Positions 29,530 through 42,800 are shown, counted from the first letter of the stretch. The stretch: 64,000 bases of DNA from Romanomermis culicivorax (GCA_963922205.1 CAWUHX010000420.1:62001-126000), one strand, 5' to 3'. Program-made: numbers and translations. The notes: generated by a model not told the origin, from the letters alone.

Positions 29530-31545
29530 AAAAGACCTGTTTGATGCATCGTCCAAGGACATCCATGTTCGCAAATCTCAATGTTCAGTTTTAGGGTCAT
29601 GAAATATCCAACGAAGCAATCAGATCAGATCCTGAAAAACCGGAAATTGTTACTAAACTATCCAGTTTCAAAAACTAAAATTCCTTGGTCTTGCCCAATG
29701 GTTTTGACGATTTGTGAAAAATCTTGCTCAATGTGCACAACCACTGATCCAATTAGCAAAAAAACGATGTTCCCCGAGCGCGTTTCTGGCTCACGAATTT
29801 TTCGTTTTTCCCGTGTTGGATGAAAACTGTGATTTCATACGAGTCGTAGCTGTCTAGTGTCGAAATCAGGTACCCTGTCATTGACATAGAATGTATCGCT
29901 TTATTTTTCGCTTTCCAGTAATTTAGACACAACGTGTACGGACAAAAAGTACTGGACGAAAATTAGAAATCCGAAAAAAATTGGATTCAAAAATTTGCTA
30001 TGCTTCTTGATGGATATACAACTTCACCATACATCACATTTCCGGCAGTAAAAACTAAGCTGCTAATCTTCCAATGAGGAGCAGACCTGAACGGCAAGAA
30101 TTTTCTATGGAGAAAGGTCCTCGGAATTTTTTATCGAGGGGGTGGGTGGGTAGCGAGCAAAAAACAAAAAAAAACCTGCAAGCATATTTTTCATACAAAT
30201 ATGCACAAAAATCATCGAAAAAGCTGTCTTGGAAAAAGTTCGGGGTGTTCAACGATTTTTTTGGGCTAGGAGGTGGCCGGGGTCTCAGGTAGGAGGGTTT
30301 ACCCCCCTACCCCCTATGTGCGTGTATGACGAGGGGAGATTTCGAAGGTGCGCTCGGCAAGCCTAATTTGCTCATTGAACAGCGAGCTAATGAGCAAATA
30401 TTAGAAATGTATCGGTCACTCCCTGATCCAAAAACAGGGTAATCATCGCACAATTTTTGTTTTCGAGACGGTAAAGTACATCGAGCCGCACGTTTCCGAG
30501 AAAATGGCAAAACTGTTTTTGCAGATGGTTTTTCCAAAACATCTGGTTCCAGTCATTCTGCATCAATTTCACGGATCTTTGGATAGGCATTTTTGTGTTG
30601 GAAAACTTTTATCCAACATCCTGCTCAGCTTTTGATGGCCGAAAATCGCATCTAATGTATACGAATGGGTCAAGCCAACTCTCAAAAGATGAGAATCATC
30701 CGAGTAAGCCACCGGCTCTTATCGCGGTTACAGGCCCATGGGATACTGTAAGTGTAAACTTTTGGACGTCGAAACCTTTAGTAACGGTATTCTTCTGCGA
30801 TTATTACACAAAATGGGTGGAGGCCTTCCCTACTGAGAACGTTTTGCTGCCACTATTGCTGACCTATTCATCATTCAAATCGTTGTACTTGTCATTGCGA
30901 ACGTTATTGTGAATGTGAACCCATGCGTTTGCTGTCAGTTCGTAGGACAAATTTCGCCTCTGAATTGTTCCAAAAAGCGTGCAGAATTTTTAAAACCAAA
31001 AATGTTTTCACAACTCCTTATCATCCACAAGGCGATGGTCTAATTCAGCAGTGCAGTCGCACCATAATTAAACAACTACGTCGTGTCATTGTGTCACCAT
31101 TTGTTCTCTTTGCCTGTCGAGCTACTCCTCGAGAATTGCCTTATTTCTTTTTGTATGGGAGGCAACTAAATTCTCATTTTAACAATGTTTTAACAAAACA
31201 TATCATTTCTGATCAAAACAATTCTTATAAATATTTCCGCACCAAACGTTAGAGGAAACTCATAAAATTGTCAAAGAAAATATCAAAAATGCTCAGACGA
31301 AGTAGAAAAAATTTTACGGTAGAAAAACGAAACAAAAGATTTTTCAACCAGGGATTTGGTAGCTGTAATCAGAAAGCCAAATTAAGAGCTCGAAATGATT
31401 TACAAGGGACCTTATAAGGTCATCTCAACAGATGATGTTCCAGCAAACACAGTTAAAATTGTTCCCATTGGAGACGGGTCAAAATATTTTCTGGTTTCGA
31501 CCTCACAGGTCAGGCCATGGTTTTCGTTTGTCTACGTAATAACTA
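29530..31545 (+). pseudogene. Eroded Ty3/gypsy LTR-retrotransposon pol (RT end, RNase H, integrase)
   Basis: Broken frames in order. The thumb end of reverse transcriptase lies at ~29560-29650 (GHEISNEAI, DPEKPEIV). RNase H pieces lie up to ~30080, including the FTIHHISGSKN block. An unrelated insert of about 250 bp follows. The integrase N-terminal part is at ~30480-30600 (FPKHLVPVILHQFHG). The integrase core follows (DYYTKWVEAFP, then TTPYHPQGDGLIQQC) and the integrase C-terminal part is at ~31395-31545. Stops and frameshifts occur throughout, so it is dead. No LTRs were recognised. Confidence 0.7.
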
Positions 31546-32756
31546 AATGACAGAAAAAACTATGCAAATATATAAGATTTTGTAAAAAATTACTTTTGGA
31601 AAATTTAAAGTTTCTTTCCGATTGCATGTTGTTTTATTTTATTTCATAAATACTGTTGCAGTCATGTAAAAAACGTTTCTATTCTTATTTTTTGGATTTT
31701 TTTCTCGTCCGTTTTTCAGCAGGATCAACTTCGTTTTCTTTGCGTTTACAATTACCTTTTGTAGCCACAGATTTTCATTTATACATACTTAGTTCTTTGA
31801 TTTTCAAGATTGGTCACTCGAGGCATTTATTTCCTGCCTCCAATCCACATCTGCGAGTGTCAATTGTTGAATTTTCTACCTTTCTGCTTCATACTGAGAG
31901 CAAAATCGGTCAAAATTGGAAAAATTTCGAGGCCACGAGGCAAAGCGTCTCTTCTCTGCCTGCACATCTTGCATGCAGATATGCTATCAGTCTAGCTTGC
32001 GAGGATATCTACGGCTTGATGAAATATAGTTCATCTTAGCCGTTTGTTCTTTTGGGTTAAATCGTGAAAATTTACAAAATAGTGTACAAAAAATGAGAGA
32101 ATCAAGCTATTAAAATGTTGTGTGCATGTATTTTTCTCACCCTCTGAGCACTGTAGCTTTTCTTGGAGATTACACGCAGAAAGTATGATCTTTCGTAGTA
32201 ACAGGGTCTCTCCTACCAAAGAGAAATCCAGCATGAATGCCAGATATGTCGAGTTGGAACCGATTTCACCAACAATTTCTCATCACGAAATGAACAGAGA
32301 TGGAACTGATGGGATCAGCAAGAATTTATTACCCAGGCCACAATCAAAACAACGTCAAAGGTGATGTTTCCTAACAACGTCCCAAAATTTCCATTATCTA
32401 ACGACTAGAAAATTTCTGCTCAATTTTTAACCGTCTCACACACAATAACCTAAACCATCCAGGTTGCAGATGGAACTTATGCTGGCGCTTTCAGAGCATT
32501 TTTCAAAATAAATAGACTAGAATTGAAATCGCCCAAATGAGAGCTTCGATCACGATCAATGCATAGCAAAGATCGATGAGGTGCTTCAACCGCACAAAGC
32601 TAGTTCAAAAAAATGTTTGACTCCAAAATTTTTGTTATGAAAATAATAATTAAGCAGTGTCGCAAAAAATTTTTAAACGAAAATTTTACTGTCGAATTTT
32701 TTACTCAAATTGTTAAAGGTTAGTTGACTTTGCTCACAAAGTTCCAATCCTATATG
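31546..32756. other. Spacer between the gypsy relic and the HSF 3' end
   Basis: No conserved coding sequence or complete element seen. A fragment of the GGTTAGTTGA dispersed family occurs near 32715-32755. Confidence 0.4.
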
Positions 32757-33010
32757 CAGGCCTGTAGCCAAAAATTTTTTTCAGGGGGCACGCATTTCTT
32801 GGAAGCCAATATCTCAACTAAAAATTAAAATACAAAAAATCTGAAGGCAGTTTTGAACGTATCTCAGTGAGCTTTATGCAGTGACAATGAGTAAAAAAAT
32901 TCGAAAAAAATTTCACGACTAAGAATACAAATAAGGTTAACCGTTGCCTTTCTTAACACTTGAAACATTTGGGGGGCATGGCCTTCCCAATCCCCCTGCC
33001 CACAGGCCGG
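32757..33010. mobile_element. 254-bp hAT-like miniature element with perfect 8-bp duplication
   Basis: The left end is CAGGCCTGTAGCC and the right end GGGC/CCACAGGCCGG in inverted orientation. Flanks are CCTATATG at 32749-32756 and 33011-33018, identical. It shares body blocks (GGGGGCACGCATTT and CCCAATCCCCCTGCC) with the copy at 7281-7460. Confidence 0.75.
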
Positions 33011-33439
33011 CCTATATGTGACACGGCAGAAAATAGAAAAATATGAAATAGCACTTGACTAGCATTTGAAGAAAAAACGAACTCTGGGAGCACAAACACC
33101 AAAAGACCATTTCAAAAACGGAAGTTGGGCCCTCAAGCCGAACCTTCAATAGATCAGCCCACAAAACTCATCTGACTTTTGAATAAAAATCAATATAGAA
33201 ACGTAAAAAGATAAATTTATTGGGTGAAAATAAATATGAGTGTTTATATGCACAACATGATAATTAGGCTCGTTGTAATATCGATTGTGAATTCAAATAT
33301 GCGCTGAGAATGCTACACAGTATACATAGACGCAGAAAATATGCCACTCACATGATATAATCGAATTTCTGTAAGATTTTGCATCTGAAATACCCATTCA
33401 GAAATTGACATTCGACAATAAATATCGAATTCCGACTGT

Positions 33440-33445
33440 TTTATT
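33440..33445 (-). promoter_or_regulatory. Possible polyadenylation signal of HSF
   Basis: AATAAA on the minus strand, about 440 bp after the HSF stop codon; position only, no other support. Confidence 0.3.
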
Positions 33446-33887
33446 CTAATTTTTCGGGTATAATTTTATGCACTGATTCGCGAAGCGCACTTGCACTGAA
33501 ATTTCCCAGAATATGAACTCAAACATTTTTTGTTGAAGAAATGAGTAGCTGTAATACATTCGACTTTCTTGGCTCTGGCAATTCCGAGCGATCAGAAATT
33601 TTTGTACAACATACATAAAATTTTTCGAGTTATACGATTTAATCGATTTCATTAACGTACATTGAGGGGGAATAAGATTTCTAGTAAATTGTTGGAAACC
33701 AAGATTTACTAAAATTGTTGCGATTCAACACTGTAACTCGATATTTATGCAATTTCAGTAAGCATGATTTGATTGAGAAACATCGAATGGTTTGCCATTT
33801 CAGCGATTTTCATGATGACGTCCTACAAGATTAAGGCTTGAAAGCCACAATCGAGTCCAGATAAGACCAAAAGAACTCTGCAAAATT

Positions 33888-36800
33888 TCAATAATAACCG
33901 CTGGCAGCGTTTTCGCAACCACCGCCGTTGCCATTACACGACGAAAAAACACCGGCGGCGGCGTTTTGTTGAGCGGCGTCAAAATGGCTTAAAATGAAGG
34001 ACGAAAAATCGTCGCCTGCATCGGCCATATTGCTGCTATCGATATTTTGTTGACAGTTGACGACGTCGTCCGTCGTCACTGTTCGGTAAACGGCAGCGGC
34101 TGCCGTCGACCGCGGTAAGTCGCCCATGACACCGGTGCAGGCGCCGATTACGCAAGAATAATTGTTCATCGGTGTTGATGAACGGCGATTACCGCACGAA
34201 CTCAGGTGCTCTGGCTTCAAAAACAGAAAAAGCTACAGTTCGCAATAGAAGCATCGAGATGACCTCTGGCAAAACGAGCCAATAATCTATCGAACAACCT
34301 TATCAAATTAGTTTGAATTCAGGATGGCGTTCCGTACTATTTTCGAAAGCAAATGCACATTTCTATCGACACAGATTTAGCCAGAAAATGGTGTAAATTC
34401 TGTCACTTGATATCTTGCGAAGATTTTCTAATTCTAATTTTCATCCAGAAAATTCAGCTTGTGTTTTTTTTGCTAAACCATGAAGCCACATTTTTCACAT
34501 TTTTGAGTTCAATTTTCGTGAAAACTTTCTCAAGTTTGTAAATTAGTCTTTTTTTCCAAGTGAGTCTCGGCGCGGATAGAGTCTCGGCGTCTTCATGCAA
34601 ATAATAAACAAATGCCGCACATCAACACATTTCTCTCTTTTTGACTGTAGCAGTTAGGGGAAGAAAGTGGGAAAAAAGATTTCAGCATTCATTATATGAT
34701 GCAGGTTATCTGCCCACGGATTTCCGGGGCTCATTTGAAAATAAATCGCTTACAGAAAATAAGATATTGAATGTTATGACGAACCATAAAAATGTTGCCG
34801 AAGTCAGTTTTTGGTAGTATCAAATGAGAAACATACGGAATAGTACTTTTATAAAATGCTTCCAAATAGAAAACTGACACAAAATCAGTACTGTCGTCTG
34901 AATCGTTTACATAAGGCTTTTACCGTAAGATTTTTCATTCGAAAAATTCTTAAAGACGAGGTCAGTATGCTCAAAAATTTTCAGACCTATATAATATATT
35001 GTTTATCAGAAAATTGTGAAAATCTGAAATGCTACTTGCATTCCACTTCAATTATTTGGTAGCATTTCAAGAAAAACCGACTATAGCATTCAAGCCTCAA
35101 TATTCACAATCATTTCAAGGACAACACACCAAAAATATAGTATTTTATTGTGGAGATTCTTAGATTTCATATGGTGTTTTTTTATGAATAAATGCTTCTA
35201 TTTAAATAGAGAAATGGAAGCAAAAGTCAGCACTGTCGATCACATAGTTTACACAGGGTTTTACAAGGAAAATTTTCATTCGAAAGATTGTTAGATGAGT
35301 TGACTATGCTCACTGATTTCCAATTCTTTGTGGTACACAGTTTTCAGCAGAAAATAATAAAAACATTGCAGATACTGTAGAAACACTTCCCTACCAGTAT
35401 ATAACTATAACCCATTTAGTTCAAAATGACAAACGCAGCGGTAACCAAAAAATTAGATTCCATCCTACACGCATTTTTACAGAATGAAAAACTTTATACT
35501 GTATAAAAATGCTGAATTCTTCGTGACAATTAGGCTAAAATCGTACAAAAGCCACCATGCTTATCCACTTTTACTCGCGATAGAACTGTGTCTGACATCT
35601 GAGTATTACTAGACAAAGTTTGATCATTTGACAAGTTTATGGGAGGAACTTTTCAGCTATTCCGTTCACCACTCATAGACGAAAAACTATCTTCATTCAC
35701 TACAGTAATGAGCTTTATTTGTTTTTCCGCGTTGAACTTACTTTCGCGGAATCGCTGTATCGATCATTTTAAAATGAATGGAGAAAAGGGACAAAGAGCC
35801 CTCTGCTCGACTCCGAGCAGTACGTTGTAGATACTGATTAAACTTTATGCTGTGATCGAAATCGTTTAATTTTTTTTAATTTCAATATATTTGATAGAGG
35901 TTTATTTAAAGTTTACCCAAAATATGAAATATTTTTTGAAGCATTTTCTTAGTTTTGATTCAAATTAGTGTTTTAGTCCATCCCCTTTTGGCGAATCCAA
36001 TGAATACATTTCTTTTCAGAAACCGCAATTTATTTACTTTCAAATGATGCCGTGGCGCGAGATGCAAAACACATAAATGAAAAAACTGAGTAAAAATAGT
36101 GATTTCATACATTAAAGCCCTATTCAGAAGTGAAAAATCCAAGGATTTTTGTCGGCAATGGTCGGAGACAGTCCGCGACTCTAAGGAATGAATAGGCAAT
36201 TTGCAGAAAGCCCACTTCAGAAGTAAAAAAATCCGAGGATTTTTGTCGCCCGAAATCGGCGACAGTCGGCGACTGCACTTCTGAATTGGGCTTAACTTGG
36301 AATTTTTCTACATTAGTGCCGGTTTTTTAATTATCTTTTTTTCGCCTTCATATAAAAATTGTCTAAATAAAAAACCAAGCACTTGTTGTGACGTATCATC
36401 AATTCGTCTAGAACACAGCCATATCCGACATTGGCCAGTAAAAGAATAGCTCAGGCGCAACCCAGGAAGCTTTCTGGTGCTCTTCACATCAAAGTCTGTC
36501 AATCAGTTCATAAATAATCAATAAATACGAATCTCTCTTAGAAGATACAGTAATACAGGGTAAAAATCGAGTATCTCACGAATAATTATCGATTACGATG
36601 GAATTCAATTTTCACAGTATTTTTCCCCAGAAAAATTTTTCCAAGAAAAATACTGTGAAAACAATAGTATTTTTATGTGGAAAGTTTTTTCCTGACTTCG
36701 AAAATTTTTAAGCTCACCGTACCTGTTCTATATTCGGCCCGTCGTTTATAATGGCCATATGAAAGTCGGCAGCAGAAGCCCCGACAGCCATTGCCAAACG

Positions 36801-39800
36801 GCCGCCGACGCGCTGATGAGCGGCGACGGCCGAAACAGGCGGTGTTTGGCTCACGGTGTTGGTGGGCATCGTCGCATAACTGACGTAGCACGGTACAGAC
36901 GCCTGCCGTTGGAAAAAAGCCGCGGCGGCGCCGGGGGCCCCGACCGTCAACGTGTGCATGCACGGCGGTGCCGATAACAATGACGACCTTAAGCCCGTCA
37001 TACCATATTGCTCCTGCGAAGATAGGAACATTTACCTGTAATCACGTGACTCTACGAAAGGAAGTAGTCGCTTGTATATGCAAAATCCTTCCGTAGCTTG
37101 CGCACATACTGTAGTAAATGCACAGATAACAGAGTTCAGAGGTCCGTTTGAGGTCGCTGGACTTCTTTGAGGCAGATTAAAGGATTATGGGCATACATGG
37201 GCGTAGGCGCGTTGTCCTCATCCAGATAAGTGTTTTATTCCATACACCAAAGTGACCAGGTGAGCAAGAATTTTTTCTTCTGAAACGTAATAAATTGGGT
37301 ATCTATTCAAAAGCATTATTAAAAACAGTGTACCTCCATTTTTACAGAGTTATGGGTTTAAAGTAGGTTGAAAATTTGGTTGACCTCCCTCAAATTTTTC
37401 TGTGGTTATAGGTCGTCCAAAAGCCAGGAATTAAGGTTGAAAAATCCATACTGAGCCGTCGATTGAAAATGATCATTCCATATTTCAAAAAATTTGATTT
37501 TTTAAGGTTTTTTTCCGAGTAGCGGCCCGTAACTTCATCGTATTTCAGCCCTTGTTTGTAGCTCTGTGTTGTGTTAAAAAAGATGAGAAATTTCAGCAAG
37601 ATAAAGATCAAGATGAAAATCAGAAAAGAAAGAAAAGAAAAGAAAAGAAAAGAAAAGAAAAGAAAAGAAAAGAAAAGAAAAGAAAAGAAAAGAAAAGAAA
37701 AGAAAAGAAAAGAAAAGAAAAGAAAAGAAAAGAAAAGAAAAGAAAAGAAAAGAAAAGAAAAGAAAAGAAAAGAAAAGAAAAGAAAAGAAAAGAAAAGAAA
37801 AGAAAAGAAAAGAAAAGAAAAGAAAAGAAAAGAAAAGAAAAGAAAAGAAAAGAAAAGAAAAGAAAAGAAAAGAAAAGAAAAGAAAAGAAAAGAAAAGAAA
37901 AGAAAAGAAAAGAAAAGAAAAGAAAAGAAAAGAAAAGAAAAGAAAAGAAAAGAAAAGAAAAGAAAAGAAAAGAAAAGAAAAGAAAAGAAAAGAAAAGAAA
38001 AGAAAAGAAAAGAAAAGAAAAGAAAAGAAAAGAAAAGAAAAGAAAAGAAAAGAAAAGAAAAGAAAAGAAAAGAAAAGAAAAGAAAAGAAAAGAAAAGAAA
38101 AGAAAAGAAAAGAAAAGAAAAGAAAAGAAAAGAAAAGAAAAGAAAAGAAAAGAAAAGAAAAGAAAAGAAAAGAAAAGAAAAGAAAAGAAAAGAAAAGAAA
38201 AGAAAAGAAAAGAAAAGAAAAGAAAAGAAAAGAAAAGAAAAGAAAAGAAAAGAAAAGAAAAGAAAAGAAAAGAAAAGAAAAGAAAAGAAAAGAAAAGATT
38301 TATAAAAAGCAACTTACTTCTCCCATTTTCGCAGTTTTGTTGCTATTTTCGGCTAAATTAAACAAATTTGCAGCAGTGTCCTGATCAAATCTGAAACGTT
38401 GACCAGCGGTAGACAATGAATTTCTCAATTTATTGACGTCATCACTATCATCGTAATCGCAATTGGAAGTTTCATCGATCAACGTATTTTTCGGTCTAAA
38501 ATATCGAAGAAATTTCGATGAACAGAATGCTTCAGTAAGCATTTACTTTAGTCTGTTTTTCATGCTTGTAACGGAAAGCATGTGTGCATAATTTTATATT
38601 GTGTTGATTTTCTGGAAAACCAAATGATCAAAAATTTGTGAGACAACTCGACAAATCTTTAAAACCTTTTTTGAGTCCAAAATTCGACAAACGAGCGCAA
38701 ACAATTTCCACGTTAGTAGATATGCACCAAAGCATTATAGAAAGCAAACTACATAATTTTTTTTAGTCTACAATAAATTGATTCTTGAAAGAGGTTATAT
38801 GCATTCGTTAGACATACTGTAACTTTTGTCACAATGTTGTATTTACGGTAGTTCAGTATTGGTCCAATCAGTATCCATGGCGCTGTCATTCTCCACCGAG
38901 ACATTGCTGTATATAGAAATGCGGCTATCATTAGGCGATGGAACCTTACTGTAGCCGTTTATAAGATCTATATAAAAAATACGGGCTGGTTGCAACACAG
39001 ATCGAAATTTTGGAATTGATGTTCTAGAATTTTAAGTAAACAGCATTTTTGCTAAATTTTCTGCTTGAATTTACCTTCTTTCTCGTTTGGAACATTATTG
39101 CCATTCAATGAGGAATCAGAATTATATCGGATGTTATCGTAACCTCCGGAACACAGCTGAAGTACAAGTAAGTTAGTGAAATATTTTACTATAGTCTGTT
39201 TTTCTTGAAATACTTCTAAATAATCGGAAAGCAAGTAGTGTTTCAGATTTTCAGATTTGCTAATAAACAATATATCATATAGAACTGGAAATTAGTGAGC
39301 ATACTGACCTAATCTTGAACAATTTTTTGAGTGAAAAACTTTACAATAAAAACTCTATGTAAACGATTTTGACAATAGTGCAGATCTATGTCACTTTTCC
39401 ATTCGGAAGCATTTTATAAAAAACAGGATATTTATCTAAAAATGACGTACTTTTGGAGTATCTTTTTTAGTTTCGTATTCGTGGGTGACGTCCGAAATTT
39501 TCAAAGTAGTCACCAAATTTTCGTCGATGTCGCTGTTATTTGAGCAATTTTGATTCAGAAGTCTAGATCCTAATATTGTACCGTGTTCAATAGCCAATAG
39601 CTGACCTCGAGACGGTCGTGATTTGTTTTGCTGTTGCTGACCTGCAAAAAAGATCATATGATTTATATTTCAGCAACCGATTTTTTTTATCTAGCTGTAC
39701 CTTGAGCGAAACTGGACAAAATTTGTATTAAATTATTGACCAAACCCTGCTGTTTAGATTGATTTTGACGTAACGAACCGACTTCGTTCCACAGAGCTTG

Positions 39801-42800
39801 GTTTTCTTTACGTAGTTGGGCAACTTGTACATCCAAAGAAGAAGTTTTTTCGCGCATTTGGCGCAAATCTTCCACGAAATAAGCGCCAAACGTCGAACCA
39901 GTATCGAATTCTCTGAGACTGTGTCGACTTCCTGAACGGAAAATACGAAAAAATTACCATCAAATCTGATACGTTGAGCAGCGCTGAACAATGAGTTCCT
40001 CAATCACACATCAGCTTGAGTTTTGACAGAAAGAAATTTGATGTGGCAAAGATTAGATTTATCCGAAAATGACGCTTCTTTCAGCAATAATGTATTGTCT
40101 GAAAGTTTTTTAGGACGTCCATACACTCTAGTTAGAAAATCTGTGCTCAACGAAAAACGCAACAAATTTGATCCAGTCGACATTCTTGCTGAGATTTATT
40201 CAATAATTAAAATGCTGCGGATTGATTTTCGACCGAGTTTTGAGAATTCAAGTCTGAATCAATCTTTCCACAGAATTTTGCAGCCGTTGATATTGCCTGC
40301 AATTTTTCGTTCTCTGAGGCATATTAGCACAAACTTACATTAATATTGTAAATTATGGAAAGTTCTCAGAATAGAATTGCACATTACGATCTTGATGTTT
40401 GATTACACACAATCCGAAATAGTGCAGGAAGAGTCAGTCAGATAGCATGAGAAAATTTTTGACATCAGCAAATATTTAGCCCATCGACGCTGTTATTTCT
40501 GAGTTGCTGAGCAATCCCAATTTTCAACACACATATTCGCATATTCGAAAGTGATACATTCTTCACGAAACTCTCGGGGTACCGAGACATTAGAGCGCGG
40601 GACAATAGAGCGCAGGGACATTAGAGCGCAGGACAATAGAGCGCGGGACAAAAAAGAGCGCAAAGACAATAGAGCGCAAGGACAATAGAGCGCAGGACAA
40701 TAGAGCGCAGGACAATAGAGCGCGGACATTAGAGCGCAGGACAATAGAGCGCAGGGACATTAGAGCACAGGACAACAGAGCGCAGGAACAGTAGAGCACA
40801 GGACAATAGAGCGCAGGGACAATAGAGCGCAGATATTAGAGCGCAGGACAATGCAGTCGCGGATGCTGGGAGTAGGGGCGAATGCGCGTGGTATACTCAT
40901 TGTCCCAAAAATAAAACTTATCAAAAGAATTTTCAAACACAAATTATTAGAAATCTGCAAAACTTAATCAAATACTGCAGCCAAAATTTAGTTTTTTCCA
41001 ATTATTTCTTTTTTCTTCTTTAATCTATTTATTTTCTTTCCAGTTGCCCAATCGTTTCGTTTTTTGTTTCTTTTTTCGAAATGATTTAAAGAAAAAAAAG
41101 AAAAAAAGAAAAGTTTAATTTAACAAAAATATGAAAATTGTAAAAAAATTTCCGCGTCCCCCACGAGACAAATTCGTGACAAATAGAGCACAGGACAATA
41201 ACGCATAGGCTCAATAGAGCACAAGGACATTGGAGCGCAGGACGATAGAGCACAGAAAAATCAGATCAGAGCAAAATAAAAAAACTGAAAATGAAATAGT
41301 TTGAAAAATAACTACATTTCAGCTCAAAAATGCTTTCTTCAAATTTTTTCGTGTCCCTAAAGAAGTTTAGGTCAAAGCGTTTTTCTACCATGCAGTATTT
41401 TCCCCATTTTTTGTTCTTTTTCTTCCTTTTTCTTCTTTCACTTTTCTTAATTTTTCCTGTCCCCTATTTTTTATTTATTTTTTTTGTCTTTGTATTCATT
41501 TTCACGTGGTTTTCTTTTTCCTTCTTTATATCTCATTGTTCGTCTACTTTCTCATTACCCATGCTTTTTTGCATTTTTTATCCAGTCGCTAACATGGAAT
41601 TTACCTCTAATCCATAATCGCACACATATTTTTATTGATTTATTGCTTGCCAACCTTTGAATAAAATTGTGTCATTTTGTTATTTTCGAATTCATCTTGA
41701 ATTTCTAACTTGCATTCAGAATCACACGCAGTTTTTTGTCAGCTTTTGAAAACTTTGTCAACTTCTGAAATAAAGCTGCTTTCATAGTACTCTTTTTTCA
41801 TGTTCAAAAATAATTTTTAAATTCGCGTTCATTCAGACCACGGAACGTTGGTTAATTTTTTTCGAACCAACAGATGCCCTCTAATGTTCCCGCACTCTCT
41901 TGTCTGCCCCCTATTGTCCTGCGCTCTATTGTCCTGCGCTCTAATGTCTCTGCGCTCCAATGTTCCTGCGCTCTAATGTCCGTGCTCTAATGTCCGCGCT
42001 CTATTGTCCCGCGCTTTAATGTCCGGTCACGAACTTTCGGATTGAATAAGTTGCAGAAAATGAGTGTGACGATTGTTTTCTGCTTATATCTTTGATTTTT
42101 TTTGATAGCTATACTCTGTTTTTCATACAATGCTCCTAAAGCCGTAGGCATACTTGACCGGTTTTTTTGCGGCCGCAAATTTTGCGGCCCGCTATTGCGG
42201 GTCGGTTGCGGCTCTCACAATGGCATACTTTTGTGCGGTTCCGCAAAAATGCGGAACCGGAAAACCGCAATTGTAAGCATAGTTAACCGCAATTTCGAAC
42301 CGGAAATTACTTGAGAGATGCAAGGTTGTAGGTTTCCGAATCCAAAAGCGTCAAAATGCTTGGGTATGCTCCTAATTGCATGGAAAAGCATCCGTAAGCA
42401 CATTTTAAACGTTTTTAAAAATGGGGAAAATTTTTGGAAAATGAGGAAAAAAATTTTGGGTCCACTTCTCATGTGGAAAAAATCAACCGCTCTAAAAACA
42501 TCATGTTTTAAAAGCTTAAAATCACTAAAATAAACCGTCTATGAGCATTTTTAAGCGAAAAAAGACTTTGAGAAAATTGGGGAAAATTTTTTTACCCCTT
42601 TCGCCATTTGACGAAAAAGCCGGCGGGAAAAACAGTGATTATAATCTTCCAATGTTCAAAAAAATACATTTTTTCAGTACTTTTTCGCCCGTTGCGGCTA
42701 AGTATGCCTACAGCTTGAACTGGAAAATGTGAAAAAACAGAAGTCGTCAAAATCACTTACGCAAAGTTATGGTCATAAAATTATTTAAGCTCACAAAAAC

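Larger units (their letters stand above)
34215..36722 (-). other. HSF last intron (2.5 kb), with dispersed repeats
   Basis: It contains copies of the CAAGAAAAACAGACTATAG family (about 34845-35085 and 35180-35350), a TAA-flanked miniature element (36116-36292) and a 17-bp-arm palindrome (36614-36662). No coding exon. Confidence 0.55.

Noticed and set aside
30142..30328. Miniature element inside the gypsy relic
   Set aside because: Flanks TCGAGGGG and ACGAGGGG match at 7 of 8, but the supposed left end does not resemble the right end (CGTGTATG). Insertion is likely, its borders are not supported.
35639..35830. 63-aa ORF near 35.7 kb on the plus strand
   Set aside because: It lies in an HSF intron, has no recognised domain and overlaps a fragment of the dispersed hairpin family.
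37552..38361. Long Lys/Arg/Glu and Phe/Leu/Ser frames of 230-270 aa
   Set aside because: They are translations of the (AAAAG)n microsatellite in three frames on both strands; no non-repeat coding sequence.
40493..40960. Cys/Ala/Leu-rich repeated frames on the minus strand
   Set aside because: Translations of the TAGAGCGC minisatellite arm, not a protein gene.
40586..42024. CRISPR-like regular repeats
   Set aside because: Units are contiguous and imperfect without unique spacers, and the DNA is eukaryotic; it is a minisatellite.
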